Below the pieces are notes generated by a model. That model saw only the letters and a program-made list of their open reading frames with translations, ran no database searches and had not been told where the DNA came from. From the NCBI GenBank assembly GCA_020024985.1, contig JAHHSW010000009.1:1-16893 (forward strand): DNA of 16,893 bases. The letters run 5' to 3'. This DNA comes from Anaeroplasmataceae bacterium (GTDB lineage: Bacteria > Bacillota_I > Bacilli_A > Acholeplasmatales > Anaeroplasmataceae). This document shows positions 1 through 6,193 of this stretch, in pieces (the first letter of the stretch is position 1; each line of letters opens with the position of its first letter). The translations under genes were made by a program, and so were the position numbers.

Positions 1-279
1 GCTTCCATCATCCTTATTTTTACATAGCTGCTTAGCATAATCGAGGGCTTCCTTTTGAGTATCAAAAAGCTTAATTACCTTTTTGGAACCCTGAATAAAT
101 ACCTTCCATTCCCTACCATCATTATCTCTTTTAGATACATGATAACAGGTTTTTCCACTTCTTTGAGTTTCTTGCTCAGGAAGCTCATTATTAGGTTCAG
201 AGGCTAATGAAGCATTTTCTTTTGGCTTTGTCACAGGAGCCTTAACTATAACCCTCTTTGGCTTTGTTACTTCTGGCAT
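1..279 (-). CDS. DUF2188-like small protein, C-terminus cut by window edge
   Basis: The reading frame begins at an ATG at 277-279 and stays open for 93 codons to the window edge, so the C-terminus is missing. A strong AAGGAGGG ribosome binding site lies just upstream. Residues 1-35 are a basic, proline-rich, probably disordered leader that contains VTKPK twice (residues 4-8 and 16-20). From about residue 44 the sequence reads CYHVSKR, then REWKVFIQGSKKVIKLFDTQ, then KEALDYAKQLCKN. This pattern of a short aromatic strand, a W-x-V strand, a lysine-rich turn and a helix starting KEAL-YA is typical of the DUF2188 family, small proteins of unknown function that often occur as tandem copies. It follows mfd on the same strand but appears to have its own promoter. 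Family assignment is by eye; no function is claimed. Confidence 0.7.
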   Translation of the reverse strand, partial: MPEVTKPKRVIVKAPVTKPKENASLASEPNNELPEQETQRSGKTCYHVSKRDNDGREWKVFIQGSKKVIKLFDTQKEALDYAKQLCKNKDDGS

Positions 280-324
280 ACTTTCCCTCCTTATATAGTT
301 AATATTAGTGTTTCTCTATATATA

Positions 325-352
325 ATTATACATTGTAAAGTAAAAAAGTAAA
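325..352 (-). promoter_or_regulatory. Predicted sigma-A promoter for the DUF2188-like gene
   Basis: On the minus strand a TTTACT (-35, 347-352) is followed after 16 bases by a perfect TATAAT (-10, 325-330). The predicted start is near 318, leaving a leader of about 40 bases before the ATG at 279. I see no hairpin terminator between the mfd stop codon and this promoter. Confidence 0.5.
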
Positions 353-365
353 CCATATGACCAAG

Positions 366-3300
366 CTATTTAGCAATTTGTTCAAAATAAGCTACTGCAT
401 CCTTGAAAATTTGAAGCTTTTCCTTCTTTAAAACCTCAATAGAAATTACATATTCCATATCCACATAATGAATGTTGGTATATTGAGTCTTAAAGGCCTC
501 AGTATACATAAGCTTAGCATCAATAAGCTTTGATGCCTCCTTAGTTAAATAGAATTTCCATAATAAACGATTTGATCTATCAATTCTATAAATTCCTAAG
601 CGATCACAGTAGTTCTTCATAAGCTTTTCATACATATACATTAATAGGTCATTATCAACCTTACCAAAGCGGTCCTCAAGCTCATTACATAGCTCATCTA
701 AATCATTCTGGCTAGTAAGCTTATCAATCTTCTTATGAATAGATATTCTCATATCATCATTATTAACATAGCTCTTCTTAATCGTTCTATTAGTAAGTGG
801 CTCAATAAGGGTTTTATCAGGAGCCTTAATTTTTGGCTCATCATTCTTTTTATTAATTTCCTCATCAAGTATCTTCATATACATATCAATACCTACTGAT
901 TCAACAAATCCAGATTGCTCCTCACCAAGTAAATCACCAGCCCCTCTAATAGATAAATCCCTCATAGCTATCTTAAAGCCACTACCTAGCTCATTAAATT
1001 CCTTAATGGTCTCAAGCCTCTTTTCAGCCTCAGGGGTTAGCCTCTTACGTGGCTCATACATTAAATAAGCATAGGCAATTTTATTACTTCTACCAACTCT
1101 ACCCCTAATCTGATACATTTGTGATAGGCCTAAGCGATCTGCATCATGAATTATTAAGGTATTAGTATCTGGCATATCAATACCTGTTTCAATAATAGTT
1201 GTACAAATTAAAACATTGTATTCCTTATTTATATATTTAGTTAAAACATTTTCAAGCTGAGCCTTAGTTAGCTTACCATGTCCTACACAAACACGAGCCT
1301 CAGGGACTAAGGACCTAATCCTTTGGGCCTCCTCCTCAATTGATTCAGTCCAGTTATATAAATAGAAAACCTGTCCACCTCTAGCTAGCTCACGAATAAT
1401 TGCATCCTGAATTATTCGATCATTTCTTTCAATAACATAGGTTTGAATAGGATATCTATTCTTTGGTGGAGTTTCTATCATTGATAAATCCTTAATTCCC
1501 ATAACTGACATTTGAAGGGTACGAGGAATCGGGGTAGCACTTAGGGTAATACAATCAACATTAACCTTAAGCTCCTTAATTTTTTCCTTATGGGTAACAC
1601 CAAATCTTTGCTCCTCATCAACAATTAATAGGCCTAAATCCTTATATTTAATATCTGATGATAATAATCTATGGGTACCAACAACTAAATCAACGCTTCC
1701 CTTTTCTAAATCCTCAATTATCTTATTCTGGTCCTTTTTAGAAACAAAGCGACATAATAGCTCAACACGAACACCATATGGCTCCATACGCTCCTTAAAG
1801 CTTAGATAATGCTGTCTTGCAAGAATAGTGGTTGGAGCTAAGACTGCTACCTGCTTACCACCACTATAAATTTCTTTAAAGGCTGCACGCATTGCAACCT
1901 CGGTCTTACCATAGCCTACATCACCACAAACAAGCCTATCCATTGGCTTTTTAGATTCCATATCAGCCTTAATATCTAAAACCGCCTTAGCCTGGTCTAT
2001 GGTTAATTCGTATTGGAAATCCCTTTCAAACTGAGCCTGCTCAGGTGTATCCTTAGGACACATAAAGCCCAAGGCTCTTTGACGCTCAGCATATATTTTA
2101 ATAAGCCTATCTGAAATTTCCTTAGCTCTCTTCTTAACCCTTGCCTTAGCCTTAGCCCAAGCAGTACCACCAATTTCATTTAGTACCACTCCCTCAGTAT
2201 CTGCTGAAGCATATTTCATTAAATTACTAATCTTTTCAAGTGGAATATATAAGGCACTATTATTAGCATACATTACACGAATAAAGTCTCTTTCAAGGCC
2301 GCTCATATTAAGGGTTTCAATTCCTATATACTTACCAATACCATAATCATAGTGTACTACATAATCACCAACCACTAGCTCATCATAGCGGCTTACCTTA
2401 GTAGCATTTTTATAAATACTCTTATATTTGGCTCTCTTAGCCTTATATTCGTAATCAAAAATAGTACTTTCATTAATTACACAAAGGCCCTCTAGCTCTA
2501 AATCAAAGGATGGGGCATCACCCTTAATTCTATTAACAAAGCCTATTTGGGCTCTTTCAATATCACTAATTGGGTTTATTCTCATCTTATTATCATCTAA
2601 AAGCTCAGAAAGCTTATTATAACGATTCTCATCATTAATAGCTAAAATAAGCCTTCTTCTATCCTTTAAATCATTAAGCTCAGAAACAATAGCCTTTTGA
2701 TTAGCATTAAATGGGACTATATCCTTAGCATTAATCCTTAAGGTCCCCTCAGTTATACCTCTTAAGCCTAATATACTAACATTTACCTCATTAAAAATTA
2801 AATTAACATCCTTAAATAGCTTCATTCTCGCTATGCTGTAGCCACCAAGCCTTGAGCAATAATCATTTAAATCAACAATTAAGCCGTCATAGCATTCCTT
2901 AGCACGGTATCTATCAACTAAATAAACCCTTTTATTATCAACAAAACTTAATATAGTATCACATTCCTCATCAAAGAATGGTATATATTTACCAATATTA
3001 TTTAGTCCTCTATGCTCATTTAGATTAACTAAATCCTTCTTATACATATCAGACTCAATTTGGCTAAGCTCATACATATCCATAAAGCTATCAAGCTTTG
3101 AGGTTGCAAGCCTTAGCTCCTCATCATCATAAATGAACTCAGTTACTGGTAAAATTAACGCATTAGCTAGGCTATTAGTAGATCTTTGGCTTTCAATATT
3201 AAACTCCTTTATTGTATCAACCTCATCATCAAAGAAATCAATTCTTATAGGTGAAAGTGAGCCTAATGGGAAAATATCAACAATAGAGCCTCTTTTAGCA

Positions 3301-3803
3301 AACTCACCAGTTTTTCCAACTGTGAAGGTAGGCTCATAGCCAAGCTCCACTAGCCTCTTACATAGTGTCTTTGGCTCAATAATATCTCCAGGCTTTAAAT
3401 TAAAGAAGCTCTTTAACCATTTATTTCTATTCATTTCGTACTTTATAGCACCATGAATATTAGTAATTACTATCTTCTTTTCTCCTAAAAGTAGGGTGTA
3501 AAGTGTTTGAATACGCTCAAAAAGGAAGTCACCTGTTGCCGCAATCATCTCTGCTGAAATTAGCTCATCAGCTGGGAAGGATAAGACATCCTCCTCCTTA
3601 ACTATATTAACTAAAGCATCATAATATTTTTGAGCTTGATAAAGGCTTGGTAAAATAACAAAAATAGTCTTATCACCATTATAAAAATCAGCGGCTAAAA
3701 GCATTTCATTAAAGCCATCACATGATTCACTAATTTCTATCCTATCACTATCTAATATTGTCCTAACATTCTTAAGTCCTTTAAAATATTCAAGAAGCTT
3801 CAA
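366..3803 (-). CDS. mfd: Transcription-repair coupling factor Mfd
   Basis: Mfd is a DNA translocase that removes RNA polymerase stalled at DNA lesions and recruits UvrA for nucleotide excision repair. From the TTG start the product is 1145 residues, normal for the family. The order is a UvrB-like N-terminal module (about 1-340), the RNA-polymerase-interaction domain (VVGDYVVHYDYGIGKYIG, about 480-500), a superfamily 2 motor, and a C-terminal regulatory domain. The motor shows Walker A GDVGYGKT (627-634), Walker B DEEQ (729-732), SATPIPRTLQMS, and RGRVGRSNK near 899. I chose TTG at 3801-3803 because GGAGGG lies 6 bases upstream. The in-frame ATG at 3819-3821 and TTG at 3828-3830 have no ribosome binding site and the latter lies at the T-tract of a terminator. 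Frame intact; all motifs expected for an active enzyme are present. Confidence 0.97.
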   Translation of the reverse strand: MKLLEYFKGLKNVRTILDSDRIEISESCDGFNEMLLAADFYNGDKTIFVILPSLYQAQKYYDALVNIVKEEDVLSFPADELISAEMIAATGDFLFERIQTLYTLLLGEKKIVITNIHGAIKYEMNRNKWLKSFFNLKPGDIIEPKTLCKRLVELGYEPTFTVGKTGEFAKRGSIVDIFPLGSLSPIRIDFFDDEVDTIKEFNIESQRSTNSLANALILPVTEFIYDDEELRLATSKLDSFMDMYELSQIESDMYKKDLVNLNEHRGLNNIGKYIPFFDEECDTILSFVDNKRVYLVDRYRAKECYDGLIVDLNDYCSRLGGYSIARMKLFKDVNLIFNEVNVSILGLRGITEGTLRINAKDIVPFNANQKAIVSELNDLKDRRRLILAINDENRYNKLSELLDDNKMRINPISDIERAQIGFVNRIKGDAPSFDLELEGLCVINESTIFDYEYKAKRAKYKSIYKNATKVSRYDELVVGDYVVHYDYGIGKYIGIETLNMSGLERDFIRVMYANNSALYIPLEKISNLMKYASADTEGVVLNEIGGTAWAKAKARVKKRAKEISDRLIKIYAERQRALGFMCPKDTPEQAQFERDFQYELTIDQAKAVLDIKADMESKKPMDRLVCGDVGYGKTEVAMRAAFKEIYSGGKQVAVLAPTTILARQHYLSFKERMEPYGVRVELLCRFVSKKDQNKIIEDLEKGSVDLVVGTHRLLSSDIKYKDLGLLIVDEEQRFGVTHKEKIKELKVNVDCITLSATPIPRTLQMSVMGIKDLSMIETPPKNRYPIQTYVIERNDRIIQDAIIRELARGGQVFYLYNWTESIEEEAQRIRSLVPEARVCVGHGKLTKAQLENVLTKYINKEYNVLICTTIIETGIDMPDTNTLIIHDADRLGLSQMYQIRGRVGRSNKIAYAYLMYEPRKRLTPEAEKRLETIKEFNELGSGFKIAMRDLSIRGAGDLLGEEQSGFVESVGIDMYMKILDEEINKKNDEPKIKAPDKTLIEPLTNRTIKKSYVNNDDMRISIHKKIDKLTSQNDLDELCNELEDRFGKVDNDLLMYMYEKLMKNYCDRLGIYRIDRSNRLLWKFYLTKEASKLIDAKLMYTEAFKTQYTNIHYVDMEYVISIEVLKKEKLQIFKDAVAYFEQIAK

Positions 3804-3809
3804 TCTAAT

Positions 3810-3815
3810 CCCTCC
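3810..3815 (-). promoter_or_regulatory. Ribosome binding site setting the mfd TTG start
   Basis: GGAGGG on the minus strand sits 6 bases before TTG at 3801-3803. It lies inside the reading frame that would begin at the upstream ATG (3819-3821), which argues that the ATG is not used. Confidence 0.75.
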
Positions 3816-3821
3816 ATCCAT

Positions 3822-3852
3822 TAAAGACAAAAAGACCTAGACTTCTAGATCT
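3822..3852 (-). terminator. Intrinsic terminator after the aminotransferase gene
   Basis: Read on the minus strand, AGATCTAG, loop AAGT, CTAGGTCT form an 8-bp stem with one G-U pair, followed directly by TTTTTGTCTTT. It starts 13 bases after the aminotransferase stop codon and ends only about 7 bases before the mfd ribosome binding site. Confidence 0.75.
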
Positions 3853-3864
3853 ATTTGTAATTTA

Positions 3865-5109
3865 TTACTGACACCTAGCTATTGCCCTCGCAATAAGCTC
3901 TGGTAATTTTCTAACCTCACTAGAGGTTATCGCTGAAAGTGTTATTCTAATTACTCCATCCATTGGAATAATATGAACACCCATTTTAACTAGCTCCTCA
4001 TAGACAAGCGTTGGCTTATCACATGGAACTGTAATAAAGAAGCCACAGCTAAATGGTAGAGTCTTAAGTCCTACCCTATTACACTCCTCTATAAAGATAT
4101 TCGCTCTATTTATAAGAATATTACGCGAATCCATAAGCTCTAGCTCAAAGGATTTTCTCATATCCTCATCTAATATAATCTTTGACACTAAATTCATACC
4201 CAAATTTGTGGTATTACTCCATTTAGCACGGCTTGAGAACTTATTAGCCCTAAAGAAATCAGAGGCATTCTCACTATTTTTAGTAATACATATTTGAGCA
4301 CCTATTCTTATACCATATAAGGCTAGGGTTTTACTACCACTAAAGGCTAAAATAGTCATAACACTTTCATTTAAGCCTAGATATCTATGAATATTCCTAC
4401 GAGTTGCCTCAAAGCCTCGTCTATCATAATCTATATATGCCATATCATGAAGTAAAATAAATGGTAGGCCATTTACTGTAACCTCATTAATAAGCTTGAT
4501 AAGCTCCTCCCACTCACTATCAGACATTGTATAGCCTGTAGGATTATGACAAGGATCATTTATTACTAGTAATATTCTTCCCTGCTCCTTACTAAGCCTA
4601 ATTATTCTTTCTTTTAAATCCGCTAAATTAAAGCTATTATTATCATTAAATAGGCGGTAGCATTCAAAATCTGCGTTATTCTCATAGGCAAATTGCTTGT
4701 AATTGCCCCACATATATGATGGAACTAATACCTTATCACCCTCATTTAGATAATTACTAAAGGTATTAGATATTGCTCCACTTCCACCTGGAGTAGCCAT
4801 TACCCTAACATTACCATAACGCTCAAACTCATCATAATACTCTCTAAATACCCACCTTTTTAAGGCCTCATGGTATTCCTTACTACCAGGAGTTGAAGCA
4901 TAGGCATACTTCTCATCAGGAGTTAGCATTCCTAAAGCCTTATCCACACTTTTAAAGGTAAAAAGCTTACCCTCCTCATCATAAAGCATACCAATGGTTG
5001 CGTTAATGATAGATGGGTCCTTCTTCTTCATTTCCTTAGCAATTGCTCCTAAGGTAATAATATTACTTTTATCTTCCTTTATAATACTTCTTTTCGCAAG
5101 TAATGTCAT
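3865..5109 (-). CDS. PLP-dependent class I/II aminotransferase
   Basis: A cytoplasmic fold-type I, pyridoxal-phosphate-dependent aminotransferase of 414 residues, the usual length for aspartate or aromatic aminotransferases. Visible hallmarks are NDPCHNPTGY near residue 187 (the NPTG loop contacting the cofactor), SGSKTLALYGIRIG with the Schiff-base lysine at K260 (codon 4330-4332), and near the C-terminus GVIRITLSA, whose arginine is the expected clamp for the substrate carboxylate. The N-terminal segment around NATIGMLYDEEG resembles the substrate-covering region of tyrosine/aspartate-type enzymes. The start ATG at 5107-5109 follows GGTGGTGAT, a good ribosome binding site. It has its own promoter and is followed by its own terminator, so it is probably a single-gene unit. 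The amino acid substrate cannot be fixed from sequence; aspartate or an aromatic amino acid is most likely. Confidence 0.88.
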   Translation of the reverse strand: MTLLAKRSIIKEDKSNIITLGAIAKEMKKKDPSIINATIGMLYDEEGKLFTFKSVDKALGMLTPDEKYAYASTPGSKEYHEALKRWVFREYYDEFERYGNVRVMATPGGSGAISNTFSNYLNEGDKVLVPSYMWGNYKQFAYENNADFECYRLFNDNNSFNLADLKERIIRLSKEQGRILLVINDPCHNPTGYTMSDSEWEELIKLINEVTVNGLPFILLHDMAYIDYDRRGFEATRRNIHRYLGLNESVMTILAFSGSKTLALYGIRIGAQICITKNSENASDFFRANKFSSRAKWSNTTNLGMNLVSKIILDEDMRKSFELELMDSRNILINRANIFIEECNRVGLKTLPFSCGFFITVPCDKPTLVYEELVKMGVHIIPMDGVIRITLSAITSSEVRKLPELIARAIARCQ

Positions 5110-5134
5110 ATAATCACCACCACATTCTCGATTT

Positions 5135-5163
5135 ATTATACATTCATATTAAATATTTAACAA
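5135..5163 (-). promoter_or_regulatory. Predicted sigma-A promoter for the aminotransferase gene
   Basis: On the minus strand TTGTTA (-35, 5158-5163) lies 17 bases from a perfect TATAAT (-10, 5135-5140). The start point would be near 5128, about 20 bases before the ATG and clear of the preceding terminator at 5203-5234. Confidence 0.65.
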
Positions 5164-5202
5164 GTCTAATTTATATAATTAGAGGCCTTAAGCTACCCTA
5201 AT

Positions 5203-5234
5203 AGATGAAAGAAAATAGCGCCGAAGCGCTATTT
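5203..5234 (-). terminator. Intrinsic terminator of the small heat-shock operon (UUCG loop)
   Basis: On the minus strand AAATAGCGC, loop TTCG, GCGCTATTT form a perfect 9-bp stem (5213-5221 with 5226-5234) capped by the very stable UUCG tetraloop. TTTTCTTT follows (it overlaps the last stem bases). It lies about 20 bases past the stop codon of the second small heat-shock gene. Confidence 0.85.
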
Positions 5235-5254
5235 CTATTTATAATCTATATTAA

Positions 5255-5611
5255 TTAATCAATTTGAATGATTCTCTTCTTAGAAGCCTCTGGCTCCTTC
5301 TTATTAACCTCAACTGTTAATACACCATCATTTAGCTTTGCCTTAATGCTTTCCTCATTAATCTCACCTAAATAGAAGCTTCTAGAGGCTGCCTGTGATG
5401 AGAACTCATGAACAAGGTATGTATCATTACTATCAGCACCATCTAGAGCCTTAACACTAATCTTAAGGCTACCATCCTCTACCTCAATATCAATATCATC
5501 CTTATTAACACCTGGCATTAATACATTAAGAATATATCCATTCTCATTTTCAATTACATTACTTCTTAAATAAGTACCTACCTGAAATAAATCATTAATA
5601 AAATCTAACAT
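5255..5611 (-). CDS. Small heat-shock protein (Hsp20, alpha-crystallin family), second copy
   Basis: An ATP-independent holdase chaperone of the cytoplasm that binds unfolding proteins during stress and usually works as an oligomer. The product is about 118 residues, short for the family, and consists almost entirely of the alpha-crystallin domain. It contains LNVLMPGVNKDDIDIEVEDG, a strand-turn-strand typical of the domain start, and AKLNDGVLTVEV, the conserved A-x-x-x-[DN]-G-x-L signature. There is only a short N-terminal arm (MLDFINDLFQ) and a brief basic tail; the I-x-I motif is represented by RIIQID at the C-terminus. Two ATG codons occur at 5615-5617 and 5609-5611. The downstream one has proper spacing from GAGGAGG and is preferred. 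It starts about 18 bases after its paralogue stops, so the two form one operon under CIRCE control. Confidence 0.93.
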   Translation of the reverse strand: MLDFINDLFQVGTYLRSNVIENENGYILNVLMPGVNKDDIDIEVEDGSLKISVKALDGADSNDTYLVHEFSSQAASRSFYLGEINEESIKAKLNDGVLTVEVNKKEPEASKKRIIQID

Positions 5612-5619
5612 TTCCATTT

Positions 5620-5626
5620 CCTCCTC
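5620..5626 (-). promoter_or_regulatory. Ribosome binding site deciding the start of the second Hsp20 gene
   Basis: GAGGAGG on the minus strand is 2 bases from the ATG at 5615-5617 but 8 bases from the in-frame ATG at 5609-5611. Normal spacing favours the second ATG. Confidence 0.6.
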
Positions 5627-5629
5627 AAA

Positions 5630-6004
5630 TTACTCAATTGTAATACTCTTCTTAGCCTTTTCCTCAGGCTTCTTTAAATTAAGCTTAATTGATAATAAGC
5701 CATTTTCAAAGCTTGCGCTTGTAGACTCAACATCAATATCACCTAAATTAATGCTACGCTTTAATTCAGCATTACCAAATTCCTTTAATAAATATTTACT
5801 ATCAGAAACCTCTCTTTGGGCTTTAATAGTTAGGATACCATCATCAAACTCAACATTGATGTTCTCCTTTTTAATTCCTGGTAATACAGCGATTACCTTG
5901 TAACCGTCATTACCCTCTAAAACATTAATCATAAAGCTTTGATAGCTTGTTGTATTAAAAGCATTATTTAACTCATTAATCATATCAATAAAATCATTTC
6001 TCAT
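5630..6004 (-). CDS. Small heat-shock protein (Hsp20, alpha-crystallin family), first copy
   Basis: First gene of the heat-shock pair, 124 residues, clearly a paralogue of the following gene and aligned with it along nearly the whole length. The alpha-crystallin domain begins near VIAVLPGIKKENINVEFDDG and ends with ASFENGLLSIKL, the family's G-x-L signature. The N-terminal arm (about 30 residues, MRNDFIDMINELNNAF) is short and amphipathic, and the C-terminus KSITIE supplies an I-x-I type anchor (ITI) for oligomer contacts. The ATG at 6002-6004 is preceded by AAAGGA about 10 bases upstream. Transcription should start near 6054 from a promoter flanked by two CIRCE-type operators, so HrcA repression is expected. 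Having two dissimilar paralogues suggests mixed oligomers or divided substrate range; that is inference. Confidence 0.93.
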   Translation of the reverse strand: MRNDFIDMINELNNAFNTTSYQSFMINVLEGNDGYKVIAVLPGIKKENINVEFDDGILTIKAQREVSDSKYLLKEFGNAELKRSINLGDIDVESTSASFENGLLSIKLNLKKPEEKAKKSITIE

Positions 6005-6023
6005 TTTTCATCTGTCCTTTCTA

Positions 6024-6050
6024 TTAGCACTCTTAGCATCTCAGTGCCAA
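6024..6050. promoter_or_regulatory. CIRCE element 1 (HrcA operator), imperfect right arm
   Basis: TTAGCACTC, 9-base spacer, CAGTGCCAA. Against the known HrcA operator consensus TTAGCACTC-N9-GAGTGCTAA the left arm matches 9/9 and the right arm 7/9. It lies just downstream of the predicted Hsp20 transcription start, in the 5' leader. Confidence 0.85.
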
Positions 6051-6060
6051 CTACACTTAT

Positions 6061-6088
6061 AGTATACCACTAATTTTAGCACTGTCAA
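6061..6088 (-). promoter_or_regulatory. Predicted sigma-A promoter of the Hsp20 operon
   Basis: On the minus strand a perfect TTGACA (-35, 6083-6088) and TATACT (-10, 6061-6066) are 16 bases apart. The -35 overlaps CIRCE element 2, and CIRCE element 1 begins within a few bases of the start point near 6054. Confidence 0.8.
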
Positions 6089-6102
6089 TACCCGAGTGCT
6101 AA
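6076..6102. promoter_or_regulatory. CIRCE element 2 (HrcA operator)
   Basis: TTAGCACTG, 9-base spacer, GAGTGCTAA. Left arm 8/9 and right arm 9/9 against the CIRCE consensus. It covers the -35 hexamer of the Hsp20 promoter. Its centre is 52 bp from the centre of element 1, about five helical turns. Confidence 0.9.
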
Positions 6103-6144
6103 TTATTTTAAATTTTTTTATCTTTTTTTTATTTTTCCTATCAC

Positions 6145-6173
6145 TTTTAAATTAAAACGTTTTAATATATAAT
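6145..6173 (+). promoter_or_regulatory. Candidate promoter of the sugar-sensing operon
   Basis: A perfect TATAAT (6168-6173) is preceded after 17 bases by a weak -35 (TTTTAA, 6145-6150). T-rich runs lie upstream at 6111-6136. The predicted start near 6180 falls at the first base of the AAAGGG ribosome binding site, leaving a leader of only about 14 bases. That is unusual and keeps confidence moderate. A weak -35 would fit a promoter needing an activator. Confidence 0.45.
6151..6166. promoter_or_regulatory. Perfect 16-bp palindrome, LacI-type operator candidate
   Basis: ATTAAAACGTTTTAAT is a perfect inverted repeat with a central CG, the usual shape of LacI/GalR-family operators. It fills positions 1-16 of the 17-base spacer between the candidate -35 and -10, so a bound protein would block RNA polymerase. 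No LacI-family gene is in the window. Confidence 0.5.
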
Positions 6174-6179
6174 TAGGAT

Positions 6180-6189
6180 AAAGGGTGAT
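6180..6189 (+). promoter_or_regulatory. Ribosome binding site setting the response regulator start
   Basis: AAAGGGTGAT ends its GGG 8 bases before ATG at 6194-6196. It overlaps the in-frame GTG at 6185-6187, which therefore cannot be the start. Confidence 0.7.
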
Positions 6190-6193
6190 TTAT

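Noticed and set aside
6185..6193. GTG start three codons upstream for the response regulator
   Set aside because: It overlaps the ribosome binding site AAAGGGTGAT. The ATG at 6194 has correct spacing and gives the usual receiver-domain N-terminus.
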